Shown here in pieces: positions 10,981-21,302 of a stretch of DNA of 64,000 nt. The stretch comes from Plasmodium coatneyi. Its lineage: Eukaryota; Apicomplexa; Aconoidasida; Haemosporida; Plasmodiidae. The position numbers were made by a program, and so were the translations under genes. How positions within the stretch are numbered: position 1 is the first letter of the stretch; each line of letters begins with the position of its first letter. The DNA is taken from contig NC_033566.1 of assembly GCF_001680005.1 (NCBI RefSeq), positions 1,178,001 through 1,242,000 on the forward strand. Reading direction: 5' to 3'. The notes under the pieces are model-generated. The model was not told where the DNA came from. It did not search any database and was given only the letters and a program-made list of their open reading frames with translations.

Positions 10981-11898
10981 ACGGTGTATATTCTGTTCGA
11001 TATATTTCCCCTTGTTGACAGCCAAGTAATTTGACAAAAGGGAAAAGAAAAAAATGCGATTGACATTCTGAAATAAGCAACTAGGGAACATCCCCAAACG
11101 CACATTACAGTAATTAATAACTATGAAGGCCATGTAATTTAAGCTTAAGAAATAGTAGGAGGCCCATATGGCATAGTCAGCCATACCCATGGAAATAACT
11201 GAGGCTACTAAAAAGAGGAAGGTATACAGGTAGTGAAGATTGTTGGTAAAATAGTAACTACCTACTTGTAAACCCAAATAGTAAGCGGAGAAAAAAGAAA
11301 AAAGCAGAGAATGGAATTTTATGTGGTACTTCAAAATTATATTATATTCCAAATAATTTGAGGAGGCTACTAGGAAGAAGGTTAAAAGAACAGAAAAGCT
11401 AGCCACCACAGCGAAAAATATTTTAGAGGTCTTGGTAAATATTAAGCGGCTCTGTCCAAAATAGTTATTTACACGGTTTATGTGAAATTTGTTCAAATGG
11501 TAAAAGAAATCACTCGATATGGTTTTCATTTTTTTTTCTTTATTCATCAATTTAAGGACAATGTGGTTGTAAAGTAATTTGTCGTTGAGGAAAAAGGGGG
11601 AACTCCTTTTTGTAGCTTCTTCCGCTATGCCTATTTTGCTGCTATATGTGTGTTCTCCATCTTCACGTAAAACCGTTTGTTTAATTTTGTTCCCATTCGA
11701 GATGTCATGTCTGATGAAGTTTTTACAAATTACAGTTGCTCGGAGGTCGTTGCCCCTCATCAGTTGGTCGACTTTCCTGTTAAGGTTGAGGCCTTCCTCC
11801 GCATAATGCTGGTAGGTTCTCGGAGAGGAATGGCTGACATACGGCGGTGAGAGCCTGGCGCCCCCGGCTGCTAGAAATTTCACTTTGGGCAACCTCAT
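10915..11898 (-). CDS. Multi-span membrane protein, function unknown
   Basis: An open frame of 327 residues from an ATG at 11896-11898. The first ~165 residues are soluble, Arg/Lys-rich and start with a basic stretch (MRLPKVKFLAAGGARLSP), possibly an organelle-targeting leader. Residues ~170-300 hold about five hydrophobic segments: IFFAVVASFSVLLTFFLVAS, a Phe/Ser-rich span around FHSLLFSFFSAYYLGL, TFLFLVASVISMGM, YYFLSLNYMAFIVIN and IFFFSLLSNYLAV. The arrangement loosely recalls small mitochondrial DUF3429/TMEM69-like proteins, but no diagnostic motif is evident, so I leave it unnamed. The last 22 codons overlap a possible gene on the other strand; a splice altering this C-terminus is possible. 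Confidence 0.75.
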   Translation of the reverse strand: MRLPKVKFLAAGGARLSPPYVSHSSPRTYQHYAEEGLNLNRKVDQLMRGNDLRATVICKNFIRHDISNGNKIKQTVLREDGEHTYSSKIGIAEEATKRSSPFFLNDKLLYNHIVLKLMNKEKKMKTISSDFFYHLNKFHINRVNNYFGQSRLIFTKTSKIFFAVVASFSVLLTFFLVASSNYLEYNIILKYHIKFHSLLFSFFSAYYLGLQVGSYYFTNNLHYLYTFLFLVASVISMGMADYAIWASYYFLSLNYMAFIVINYCNVRLGMFPSCLFQNVNRIFFFSLLSNYLAVNKGKYIEQNIHRLRDEEVDAGRFRLFKVLPYFL

Positions 11899-13506
11899 TT
11901 GGGCAAATTAACGCATCCCCGTTCGATGTTACGCAAGGTTGAGGTCGTACCCCACGAGGTGCTGCTTCGATTGATAGATGGAAGAGGGGGGCACTTCCGA
12001 AATGTACACACATATGTGCACACGACTTGGACGCATAAATATAGGGGCGCCTAATACATCTGTGTGACCACCCGCCTACATATTTTTTCCTTTTTTTGCT
12101 CACGAAAATATGCCCCACTCATGTTAACTATTTTTCCCGTGTATACAAAACAAAACCTACTGTGCGTGCTTGCTATGCACATGCCACGGGGATGACACAG
12201 CGCTGTAGTTGGCTTCGTCCACAGGAACAATATTCCCCCTTACTGCTTTCATTTTGTGGCAGCAAATGGGTGAACATTGATCGAAGGTTCTCTCGTTTAT
12301 TCGCTTCCCCAAGGGTGTGGCTCTCCACTTTTCGATCTGCAGGTACACATAAGAAAAAGCGTGCACTTACACGTGTATATTTTTTTCTGTCCTTCAGGGC
12401 ATGCCCCCTCTACAACAACTTCCATCCAGAAGTGCGCTCATCGCAAGTGTACACAACACAGCTGCCCAATTTTCTCCATCCAACATTTCTCCATACGTGC
12501 GGGCGCGTACACATTTTGGCTGCTAACAAATGGGCCACAATTCGTTCAGCCCATTTTGCTTTCTTATGAACAATCCAGTAAAAATGCAATTTTCCTCGGC
12601 CACCCAGAGAAAAAAAAAAAAATTATGCACAATGTTCATACCATTTAGTTTTTTTTTTCTCTCTTCATAATTTCACGAAATTTCTTTTTTTTTTTTTTTT
12701 TTTTTTTTCGCTTCTCCAAACCTGCGCCTAAAATTGATAGAACCAGATGTCACAATGTCGCGTTTCGCGGGGTGCTGTCACTGCGTAGGCGTAGATGCGT
12801 AGAAGAAATGTAAAAAGAAAAACATACATATAGGATGAACATATAACACGTAAATAAATATATAAATGGATGTAGAAATATTTTCGCGTTTATGTGAATT
12901 TGTTGGCAATTTTTTTTCCGCTGAAAGGTTGCATTTTTCGCAACACTCAGTTCATCGTGAATAAAAACGCCTGTTTTGAACGCATCCGGCCCTCTCCAAT
13001 TTTACGTTTAACATAAACGCAAGGCAAAGTTGGCCACAAGAGTCATATACATAAGTACGTACATATAAAAGTGCGTACATGAGTAAGTACGCATATACAT
13101 GTACGTATACGTGCGAAGGTAAATCGTTTGGTACGGCCGACCAGCCATGCTGAGGTGAAATTGCCCCACCGTACTTTTCCACGAAAGGGTGGAACTATGA
13201 CCGCGCGTATAATTAAGTTAGGCGTTAAGCGAAGAAGAAAGCTGTACGGGCCACATACCACAGTCCTCCATAATATTATTCCAGCACGCAATTACATTGT
13301 CATGACTTTTGACAGAAAGCATGCACAGCGGTAATCTCACCGACAGATGTGTACGTAAACATAAACAGGACGTTTTGTTTTACTCTTGACCGTACTTGCA
13401 GAGCGCGTAATTAGTACATCGTGCTACAGTTGCAGGAGCTGTCTTTTCTTTTCCTTTTTTTTACCTTTCCCCCCCATATTTGCACAAAATTATAAATGAA
13501 AAAAGC
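11899..13506. other. Intergenic region between divergent genes
   Basis: About 1.6 kb between the 5' ends of two genes read in opposite directions. Long poly-T at 12684-12708; otherwise GTAC/ATGTAC-rich sequence at 13040-13110. No gene seen. Confidence 0.5.
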
Positions 13507-14712
13507 ATGACTCTTGTTACGATATTGTCCATTTTGTTGATTTTAAATTTATTTGAAGTAAGTTCGGTGGGGGGCAGTTACACGGAGAACCAAAATGAGG
13601 AACCATGTCGATACATCAGCGTGTTCAGAAAACCCCTGTGTTATAGATGCTACATATTTAAGCCTAGGAGCGACAATGGCATCAAGTGCTGCCAATACTA
13701 CCTTCAAAAACGAAAGGAGGAAAAAATGGAAAAGCTATATTCCCTGCAGGATATTATGAAGAACACCCTGAACGAAAAGGACATGGATGACATTAAGAAT
13801 TTATTTCCATTGTTCAACGAAAAATTATTAAAAATAAATAATAGTTATAAATCTGGAGGTCCAAACAAGGGAAACAAAATCTTTACCGACATTGACGATT
13901 TGGAAATCGAGTTCAACAATAAACACTTCAACCTGAAGGACATAAAGGTTAACATTTTAAGTGGAAGCAGCAGTAGCGAGGAAAAGAACAATACGGAAGA
14001 GGAGAACTATTACAATATCATAAAAGGGGAAAGTAATTTTATTAAGAAAAAGGATGAACTATTACAGAACAGTCCATTTCACGATGCAAAATGCTTCAAA
14101 TCTATACATGGGTATAATTGCGGAAGGAAAAGACACAGAGAACATAGGGAAGAAAATGCTGATGTGGATGAAGAATTGGATTACGATTTGGCTGAGTCCA
14201 TTGGTGAAGCGGAATACTATGCAAGAATGAATCACCTGAATAAGGCACACCAAGGGGGTCATGGAGGAGCTTCAAGTGCAGAGGGTAATGAACATGCTAA
14301 GGGAAAGAGTGACCATGATTATTACGACAATGAATATTATGATAGTAAATACGGAACAAATCATTACAGTGATAGTAGCAACTCTCCAAGCTCCTCTATT
14401 TTTTCTTTGTCCAAAAAATTTTACCTATTGGATAGGTTGTCTAAGAACCCCAGAAAAGTTGTACAGAAATATATCGAGTTTAAAGAACACCTATCCGGAT
14501 CAGGGGACAAATTAGATGACTTCCTGGACAATGAGTACTACAACACGACGGAAACGATAAACAACGTTTTGGCCGACGATATTCAGAAGACCGTTCAGTA
14601 TGATGAGAAGGGAGACGAGAGCAGCAACAACAGTGGTAGGGGATTCTTCTCCTCCATGTTCCGGGACTTTATTTCGCTCTTTTACTTCCCGCAGAAGAAT
14701 GTGGAGTTGTAG
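13507..14712 (+). CDS. Secreted Cys-containing, acidic low-complexity protein
   Basis: The ATG at 13507 gives 401 residues beginning with a clean signal peptide (MTLVTILSILLILNLFEVSS, cleavage likely near residue 22); the frame is open slightly upstream but has no ATG there. A Cys cluster follows (PCRYISVFRKPLCYRCYIF, then IKCCQYYL), and a second pair lies in CFKSIHGYNCGRKR near residue 200. The middle is Lys/Asn/Glu-rich, then His/Gly, then Asp/Tyr-rich (DHDYYDNEYYDSKYGTNHY), and the C-terminus has an aromatic segment (FFSSMFRDFISLFYFPQ) that is too short to be a sure membrane anchor. It should enter the secretory pathway, perhaps to an invasion organelle or the vacuole, but I do not recognise the family. 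Confidence 0.75.
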   Translation: MTLVTILSILLILNLFEVSSVGGSYTENQNEEPCRYISVFRKPLCYRCYIFKPRSDNGIKCCQYYLQKRKEEKMEKLYSLQDIMKNTLNEKDMDDIKNLFPLFNEKLLKINNSYKSGGPNKGNKIFTDIDDLEIEFNNKHFNLKDIKVNILSGSSSSEEKNNTEEENYYNIIKGESNFIKKKDELLQNSPFHDAKCFKSIHGYNCGRKRHREHREENADVDEELDYDLAESIGEAEYYARMNHLNKAHQGGHGGASSAEGNEHAKGKSDHDYYDNEYYDSKYGTNHYSDSSNSPSSSIFSLSKKFYLLDRLSKNPRKVVQKYIEFKEHLSGSGDKLDDFLDNEYYNTTETINNVLADDIQKTVQYDEKGDESSNNSGRGFFSSMFRDFISLFYFPQKNVEL

Positions 14713-16089
14713 CGGCAGAATTGGTACAATGACGAACTTGGTATAAGCGCATTCCTGCGATCGATATACTGTCGTAATCGTGGCTGCGGCACACAACAGT
14801 GCACCCCCGTTTTTGCTTTCCCCCCACAGGGGCACTCACATTATGCGTTTTTCCGTTAATCTTCCGCGATTTTGACGTGAAAAATTTTTTTCCTTTTTGG
14901 AATACTTTCCTAGGTTATTTTGCTTCCCAATTTGTAATTTTTTTTGAGTCATTTTTGTGTATTTAACTGTGCAGAATTTGTGGCAACCGATTTTTTTTTT
15001 TTTTTTTTAAATATCCACTTTCGCGTACCGCACGGCGCGCCCAAGTGTGGCGTCTTATTTGACTTACGATTGGCACACGTGTGACGCTCAGTTGTCACGC
15101 AGGTGGCGTTCCATTTTGCTTGTAATTAATGTGCACCTACCCAACCTAATTAAAAAAAAAAAACTGCCCCAATTTTGAACCAACCGATGAATGTATGCTA
15201 CCGCGTTGTTAGGAATGACTTGTTTTTACGACCACATCGGTGATTGCAAAGGTGTGGGGGAAGGTCCAAGGGTGGGGGAAAAAAAAATAATAAAAGTACA
15301 CACAGAGCAACACAGAAGAAGAAGTTAGATCATGTTAGGTAATTAGGCTACCCCTCTCAAAATGGACACGTGACAGTATACCCATTTTTAGTACCTCCTT
15401 TTTCCGATACAAAATGTACAAATGTGAATACAATTTAAGTGGCTCGACATTTTAGTGTTGAGAAAGGGTGAAAGATCGTTTTCGCGCCAGACGGCACGAA
15501 CAACTTCGACACAGAAAGGCAAACAGAACGGGGCGTTTTAAAAAAATGAATTTCCTGAATGAGCAAAGGGGAAACCGCGATGGCAGTCTGCGTGGCTGCT
15601 GTAAATAACGAATTAGGACTTTTCCGACCCATCAGCGCGAGCTTCATTCCATGGCGTGTGCAACAATTTAGAAAAAAATGTTATCACGTCCGTAAGAATG
15701 CAAGATATATACGCTACACTTATGTATGTAAATATTTATGTGTTCTTTTTTTTTTTCTTTTTTTTTTTTTCACACCCTGCTAGCCATTCGCTGACGAACG
15801 GATTAATACTCATGTGTGACCAGCGCAAGGAACCCCACCCCCCAAGGAGTGGTAACATTGTTGCATTGCAAGCTGAATGGAACAGATGAACAGGAGCGGA
15901 ACATTCCCCTTTGGAAAAGAGAAAAAAATGAGATGATTCGTTGAAAATGAATAAATTGTCACAACGAAGGAGGAAAGGAAAAAATGAGAGGAAAAGAAAT
16001 TGCCCATTCGTGCGCGTGCCATTTCGCCCCTAGCTCTGTCGATGCGTATGCATACACATATAAGGACAAATGGACGATAAAATGAAAAA
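14713..16089. other. Intergenic region
   Basis: About 1.4 kb between two plus-strand genes, with T tracts at 14991-15008 and 15746-15770 and A tracts near 15152-15163. No gene found. The last ~100 bases should hold the polymerase 5' UTR. Confidence 0.5.
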
Positions 16090-19000
16090 ATGAAATTGTT
16101 CTCCTTTTTAAAACGAAGTCACAGACATTTGGGAATACACAGGAACGTCCACAATGGCTCGTACATATGCAGGAGCAACGTCAGATTTTTTCACACTATA
16201 AATTACGCGCACTTGGCGAATTTGGTCAGCAGAAAAAGAAGCAATTCGGACGAAGCGAGTTCGCTGCATGCTCTGCTCAGCACTTTGTCGAAACGAAGGC
16301 AAAGCGAAAATAGCCATTACAGTGCAGTTAACAGTCACAAGGGGCACACCTACCACATCGGAGCAGATCACTATCAATACAAGAACATTTTAACAAGGTG
16401 GAAAGAGCTAGTCAAGATATACATAAGCTGGTTCCCAGAAATTACCGAAGACAAATATAAGTCGAAATGTTTTTCCCTACCCACCTATTTGGTCATCCAC
16501 GTGGTGATACCCGGTAGTGACATAGCTCAGATAGACACATTGCAACAATTTGAAGAATTCAATTTTGACACCCTCCTAAAAAGTATTTATCGAAAGGGGG
16601 CACACATATCTGATAGGGACCTCCACAAGTATCTTCCCGAAGGGGCAGATCACTCTGTTTACAATGCAGAAGGGGGAAGCTCACCAAATGGAGGTGAAAG
16701 TATTGATGAGGAAGGAACTCACAGTTTAGAAGAAGACAACAAAGGGGAAGATCCAAATAGTGCCAAAAATAAGTCCACCAAGAAAAAAAAAAAAAATGAC
16801 AATTCGGATAGTTACGATGTACACTACGTTATTGGTAGAAATATCGGCGATGCGTACAACAGAGTAGAAAGCGTTATAACTAAGGCGGATGTTTCTGAAC
16901 TGGGGGTACAAGTGCAGGATCGAACCGATCAAAGTGATGAAGCGGAGGCAGGAGGCGAAAGGAACTACTTCTTCTCTCTTAACTTGCTTGAACTGAAAGG
17001 TAACGAGGCGGACAGGGAAATACTAAGTCGATGTATGAGGGGGGATTTTACAGAGACAGTTGACCCCATGGCGAAATCTGAACCCAATGGTGACCACCAC
17101 CCCCATCCTTTTCTCTTCGTCGTATACGACTATAAAACTCTAATTCACATATTTAATAACGTCAAATTGGAAATGCCAAACATCGCCAGCGTCTTCGATG
17201 TCTATATTTTGAGTTCCCTATTGCAGCTAGTCCAGAGGGGGGAGAAGCTTCAAAATGTGTTTAGTGCATATGCAACGCTGTCTGGGGGAAATATACTGTC
17301 GATGCTAAACAGTACGTCCGTTTTGGAGCTACCCACTGTTGAGTCCACGAGGAAATGTCACTTTGCCATTATGCCACCCGAATTTTCGGACATCATTTCT
17401 GGGAAATATGGTATTTTCGGGTGGGGCAAGTACCAGAAGATGAAAATAAAGCAAGAAAGGAAGAAAAAGGGAGTCAGCGCTGGACAAAAGAAGGGGAAGG
17501 ATAACCGTGGCATTTCGGAGGGTGACTCTCATGATGGTGCCACTTCCACCCTCCCCAGTGCAGCACAACAAACCAGCAGGGTGAGACAGAACCATTTCAG
17601 CTTCACTCGCGTACAAGTGAGCGACCAAAGGAGCATTAAAAAATTGTCCTTCGGAAATAAAAGGAGTCTGTACGAAATAACGGAGGAAGATATGATCAGC
17701 TACTGTGTATCGAGAAATTGCTGCATGATGGTACTCTTCCATTTTTTGATGGACATATTTGCAAAGAATTTAAACTTGTTAAATATTTACGTCAAAATTG
17801 AGCAGCCACTCATCCTCTGTATTAGCGAAATTGAAAGGAGAGGCATTTTTTTAAACCGGAAGAAAATTGAGGAAATTCACCAAAGTTGTAGTAACCCCTT
17901 AGTGTATAAGGAAGAGATAGAACACCTCTGTCAGTGTAACATCAATTTGAATTCATCCAAGCAGGTTGCATCCCTCATATATGGACACTTGCTCGATCTT
18001 ACTGTGAGCCCTAACGTGGAGGTAGTCACGAAGACTGGAGACGCAGTGCCTCATGCAGAAAGTGTAAATTATGATTATACGGTTGGAAGGAACAAGGGTG
18101 GTGAACCGTTAAGTCACATATATGATGAGTTTTACCAGACGGAAGGGACATTTGAGCGTGAGAAGGAAAACAGAGGGGTGGACGCAACAGGTTCACAGTT
18201 GCAATCTTACGGAGGCACGAACAAAGAAGATACGATGAGGAGAGGAGCCAAGTTAGAGAAGAGTAACTTACTAAAAAACACCATTACGAATGGTAACTAC
18301 TCCGGTTCTGTGACAGAGCCGTCTTTGGTTATTTCTAAATCGGAGGAAACGAAGCCATTCCCCCAATTTAACAACACCATTAACGAAATGAGAAGAAGCA
18401 AAAGTCTGCAAACGAACAACAAAACGCTCAAATTAATTGTGGACGAAATTGAACGAAATGAACTTATTACAGAAAAGGAAAAGGAAAAAATAAAAAAAAT
18501 TATCAGCAATGTGAAACTGTACAGGGAGTCCAAGAAGCTCTTTCAGAATTATATAGAAAATTTACCCAAGTTTATACAGAAGGAGACAAATAAGATTCAC
18601 TGTAACTTCAATCAGATAGGGGCGTCTACAGGTCGGCTCTCTTGCGAGCACCCCAACTTGCAGAACATCCACTCGAGGTTCCGCTGCGCGGTATCACTCA
18701 AGAGGGGGGGTGTCGACAGCGGCGAGGTGGGCAGCACCGACATAGAAAAGGACAAGCTGATGACGGCAGGAGATCCACCCGGAGAAATGTTAACCTGTGA
18801 AATGTCCCCCCACGAAGGTGCCCCCCCCGATGGCGAAAACCTCATCACCTTCGACTACAAGCAGATGGAATTGTTCGTCATGGCGTACCTCAGCTTCGAC
18901 GTGCAGTTACTGAAGATGCTGCAGAGCGGCGACGTCTTCGTTGAGACGGCGAAGGTACTATTTAACACAACACAAGTGACGAGCGAGCTGAGGAGAATGA

Positions 19001-19842
19001 CCAAAACGGTCATCTATGGGATTCTATACGGGCAGACTGAAAATGGATTGGCTAAGAGCCTCCTGATAAGCGAAGGAATGGCAAGTAACTTAATTTCGAA
19101 TTTCTTTCAGGTTTTCCCCAACGTGTACAAATTTATGGAAATGCAGAAAATTTTGCTCAAGCATATGAATAGAGTATACACGTTAATCGGGCGCAAGAGG
19201 GTAATTGAACCCACCGTAAAAAACAAGTATCGCATAAGTATGAACACGCCGATTCAGGGGTGCGCGGCGGACGTCATGAAGTTCGCCCTGCTGTCTTGCT
19301 TCCGCATCATGGAACATGGGCGTGGGCGCCATGGCTTCAGCGATTTCGACGGTGTACATGGACCACATAGAGAGCACAACGTACACCCCACCTACCGCTG
19401 GCCGCAGGACGAACGCCTGTTAGAAATGAACAACGTGAGTGCAAACCTCCTGGAGGAAAACAAGCCATTCCTAGGAGCAACCAAATTAGTTTTGCAAGTG
19501 CACGATGAATTGTTATTTGAAAGCACCAGAAGAGCCACGGCTTCGATCATTCGACTCTTCAGCCCCATCCTAGAAAAGGCCTTCTACAATTTAATTCACT
19601 ACACAAATGCGTGCGATAGGTTGGTTCTGCTTTACGATTACATGCATGATCATATTTCTGTGCAGACATATATACATTATCTGCAGCTATCTAATAATGG
19701 CCAGACGTGGGATTCCTACTCCTGTGGGCCAAAAGATAGGTACTATAATTCGTCCAACAAATTAAATTCAATTTTTGAAGAATTCAATTTTACGTTACCG
19801 ATTAAGGTAGAAACGGGGGACTACTACAAGGAATTTTCTTAA
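16090..19842 (+). CDS. Family A DNA polymerase (DNA polymerase I-like), putative organellar
   Basis: Single-exon, 1250 residues. It is a template-directed DNA polymerase; the polymerase core is in the last ~420 residues. Visible motifs: ASTGRLSCEHPNLQNI (about 845-860); motif A TFDYKQMELF with catalytic Asp922; motif B/O-helix RRMTKTVIYGILYG at 968-981; motif C LQVHDELLFE with His1138-Asp1139-Glu1140. Around residues 340-385, FVVYDYKTLIHIF and SVFDVYILSSLL recall a degenerate DnaQ-type 3'-5' exonuclease fold; I do not see a full acidic set, so proofreading is doubtful. The N-terminus (MKLFSFLKRSHRHLGIHRNV) is basic and could be a mitochondrial leader. Several Glu/Lys/Asn-rich inserts enlarge it. 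It differs from the apicoplast PREX polymerase in lacking primase/helicase regions. Confidence 0.93.
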   Translation: MKLFSFLKRSHRHLGIHRNVHNGSYICRSNVRFFHTINYAHLANLVSRKRSNSDEASSLHALLSTLSKRRQSENSHYSAVNSHKGHTYHIGADHYQYKNILTRWKELVKIYISWFPEITEDKYKSKCFSLPTYLVIHVVIPGSDIAQIDTLQQFEEFNFDTLLKSIYRKGAHISDRDLHKYLPEGADHSVYNAEGGSSPNGGESIDEEGTHSLEEDNKGEDPNSAKNKSTKKKKKNDNSDSYDVHYVIGRNIGDAYNRVESVITKADVSELGVQVQDRTDQSDEAEAGGERNYFFSLNLLELKGNEADREILSRCMRGDFTETVDPMAKSEPNGDHHPHPFLFVVYDYKTLIHIFNNVKLEMPNIASVFDVYILSSLLQLVQRGEKLQNVFSAYATLSGGNILSMLNSTSVLELPTVESTRKCHFAIMPPEFSDIISGKYGIFGWGKYQKMKIKQERKKKGVSAGQKKGKDNRGISEGDSHDGATSTLPSAAQQTSRVRQNHFSFTRVQVSDQRSIKKLSFGNKRSLYEITEEDMISYCVSRNCCMMVLFHFLMDIFAKNLNLLNIYVKIEQPLILCISEIERRGIFLNRKKIEEIHQSCSNPLVYKEEIEHLCQCNINLNSSKQVASLIYGHLLDLTVSPNVEVVTKTGDAVPHAESVNYDYTVGRNKGGEPLSHIYDEFYQTEGTFEREKENRGVDATGSQLQSYGGTNKEDTMRRGAKLEKSNLLKNTITNGNYSGSVTEPSLVISKSEETKPFPQFNNTINEMRRSKSLQTNNKTLKLIVDEIERNELITEKEKEKIKKIISNVKLYRESKKLFQNYIENLPKFIQKETNKIHCNFNQIGASTGRLSCEHPNLQNIHSRFRCAVSLKRGGVDSGEVGSTDIEKDKLMTAGDPPGEMLTCEMSPHEGAPPDGENLITFDYKQMELFVMAYLSFDVQLLKMLQSGDVFVETAKVLFNTTQVTSELRRMTKTVIYGILYGQTENGLAKSLLISEGMASNLISNFFQVFPNVYKFMEMQKILLKHMNRVYTLIGRKRVIEPTVKNKYRISMNTPIQGCAADVMKFALLSCFRIMEHGRGRHGFSDFDGVHGPHREHNVHPTYRWPQDERLLEMNNVSANLLEENKPFLGATKLVLQVHDELLFESTRRATASIIRLFSPILEKAFYNLIHYTNACDRLVLLYDYMHDHISVQTYIHYLQLSNNGQTWDSYSCGPKDRYYNSSNKLNSIFEEFNFTLPIKVETGDYYKEFS

Positions 19843-21302
19843 TATATATGTGTGCCATTTATGGGGGGGATGCCAACTGGCAAACTCCAAATTATTTTTC
19901 TCGCGATTGGCGCTTCTTTTCCTTTTTTTTAGGGGGGTCCCGCGAACTAGCGCGGCGCACGCGTAGAGCGTTCTTACATACGTATCAACCTGTTTACACA
20001 CATAGTCGCAAAAAAATTAAATGACCTGTTTGTGCTTTTTTTAAGTCATTTTTTGTTGCCCACTTCTTTTGTGGCTAGACACGCATAAAGCAAAAGGAAC
20101 AACAAAAAAGAGGAAAAAAAAAAAAAAAAGGAAAAATTTTTGTATGACCTGTTCAGATAATTTTCCGCATTTTTCGCGCCTCTCTTTTTTTTTTTTTTTT
20201 TTCTTACATTTGTGTGTTTAAATGAACCACAAAAGGAGAGAATACTCCTAACGCGGATGAGGAAAAAGGTCCTGACATTTTTGGAAAAATATTTGAGTAT
20301 TTAAAAAAAAAAAAAAGGAAAAAAGAATTATGGAGTTAAAAATCTGCAACAAAAAAAAATTTAACATTGGATCGTCAATAAAAAAAATTATCCAAACAAA
20401 TCAAAATGAAGTGAAAAAAATATATTTTTTTCACTTCCACTAATATTGATTACACATTGAACATGTAAACACTTTCATACAACACAAAAAAAAAAAAAAA
20501 AGAGGGAAGAACGCAATCGTAAGGAAGAAAATTATTAAATATAGTGCTTTATATGATAATTTCTGTTCTCACTGTTTGTCACACTGACACCTGCAATGAT
20601 TATGACAAAGTGTTTTGTAATAGTCCATCCAAATAAATCTTTTTATCACGCACACATGTTTTCTCTTCCATTTCACACACATTCCTCAAACAACAGACCA
20701 CCAATATGCCAAGGGATTAGCATCCACAATTTGACAGCTAAACGATTTTTTCGGTAGGAATTTTGATGGAGTTGCTGCTCCGATAGTGCTCGGACATTAG
20801 AGCATGGATCGTTTCCTTTGCGTTTGACACTCCCCGTACCTAATTCGTTCTGTTGCTGCTTCCCTCTTAAGTCCTAGTATTTTTTGTGATCTCCCTTTCA
20901 CATATTTCCTTCGCTCCTACTACTACTTCCACTGCTCTCCTTCCTGATTCCATTTAATATTAAATATTATTCATTTGCACATTTATAAAAATTTTTTTTT
21001 TAAGCATTGCACAGTTTCTATGGTAATTTTCCTTATATCAGTATATGCTACTTATAATTTGAAGGGAAGGACATTCATTCAAATTGTACGCACATGCATG
21101 AAATTTCTTTTTTATGCATTTCATAATTCCTTTATGGTAATACATTCAAAATTTTTGAAATTACGATAGTTTGAGTGGAACACATTACATACACTATTTA
21201 TAATTTGAAGGGAAGGGGAAGGGTAGGACATTACATTGCATGCACAATGTACAATTCATAATATATGTTCTATACTATTTATAATTTTGCAGGTAGGAGA
21301 CA
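19843..21302. other. Junction between conserved core and variant island (left)
   Basis: About 1.45 kb without a gene. From roughly 20.1 kb rightward the DNA becomes visibly more AT-rich, and short direct copies of a TATAATTTGAAGGGAAGG motif (near 21052-21070 and 21198-21215) appear next to the KIR 3' end. I cannot place a sharp breakpoint. Confidence 0.5.
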
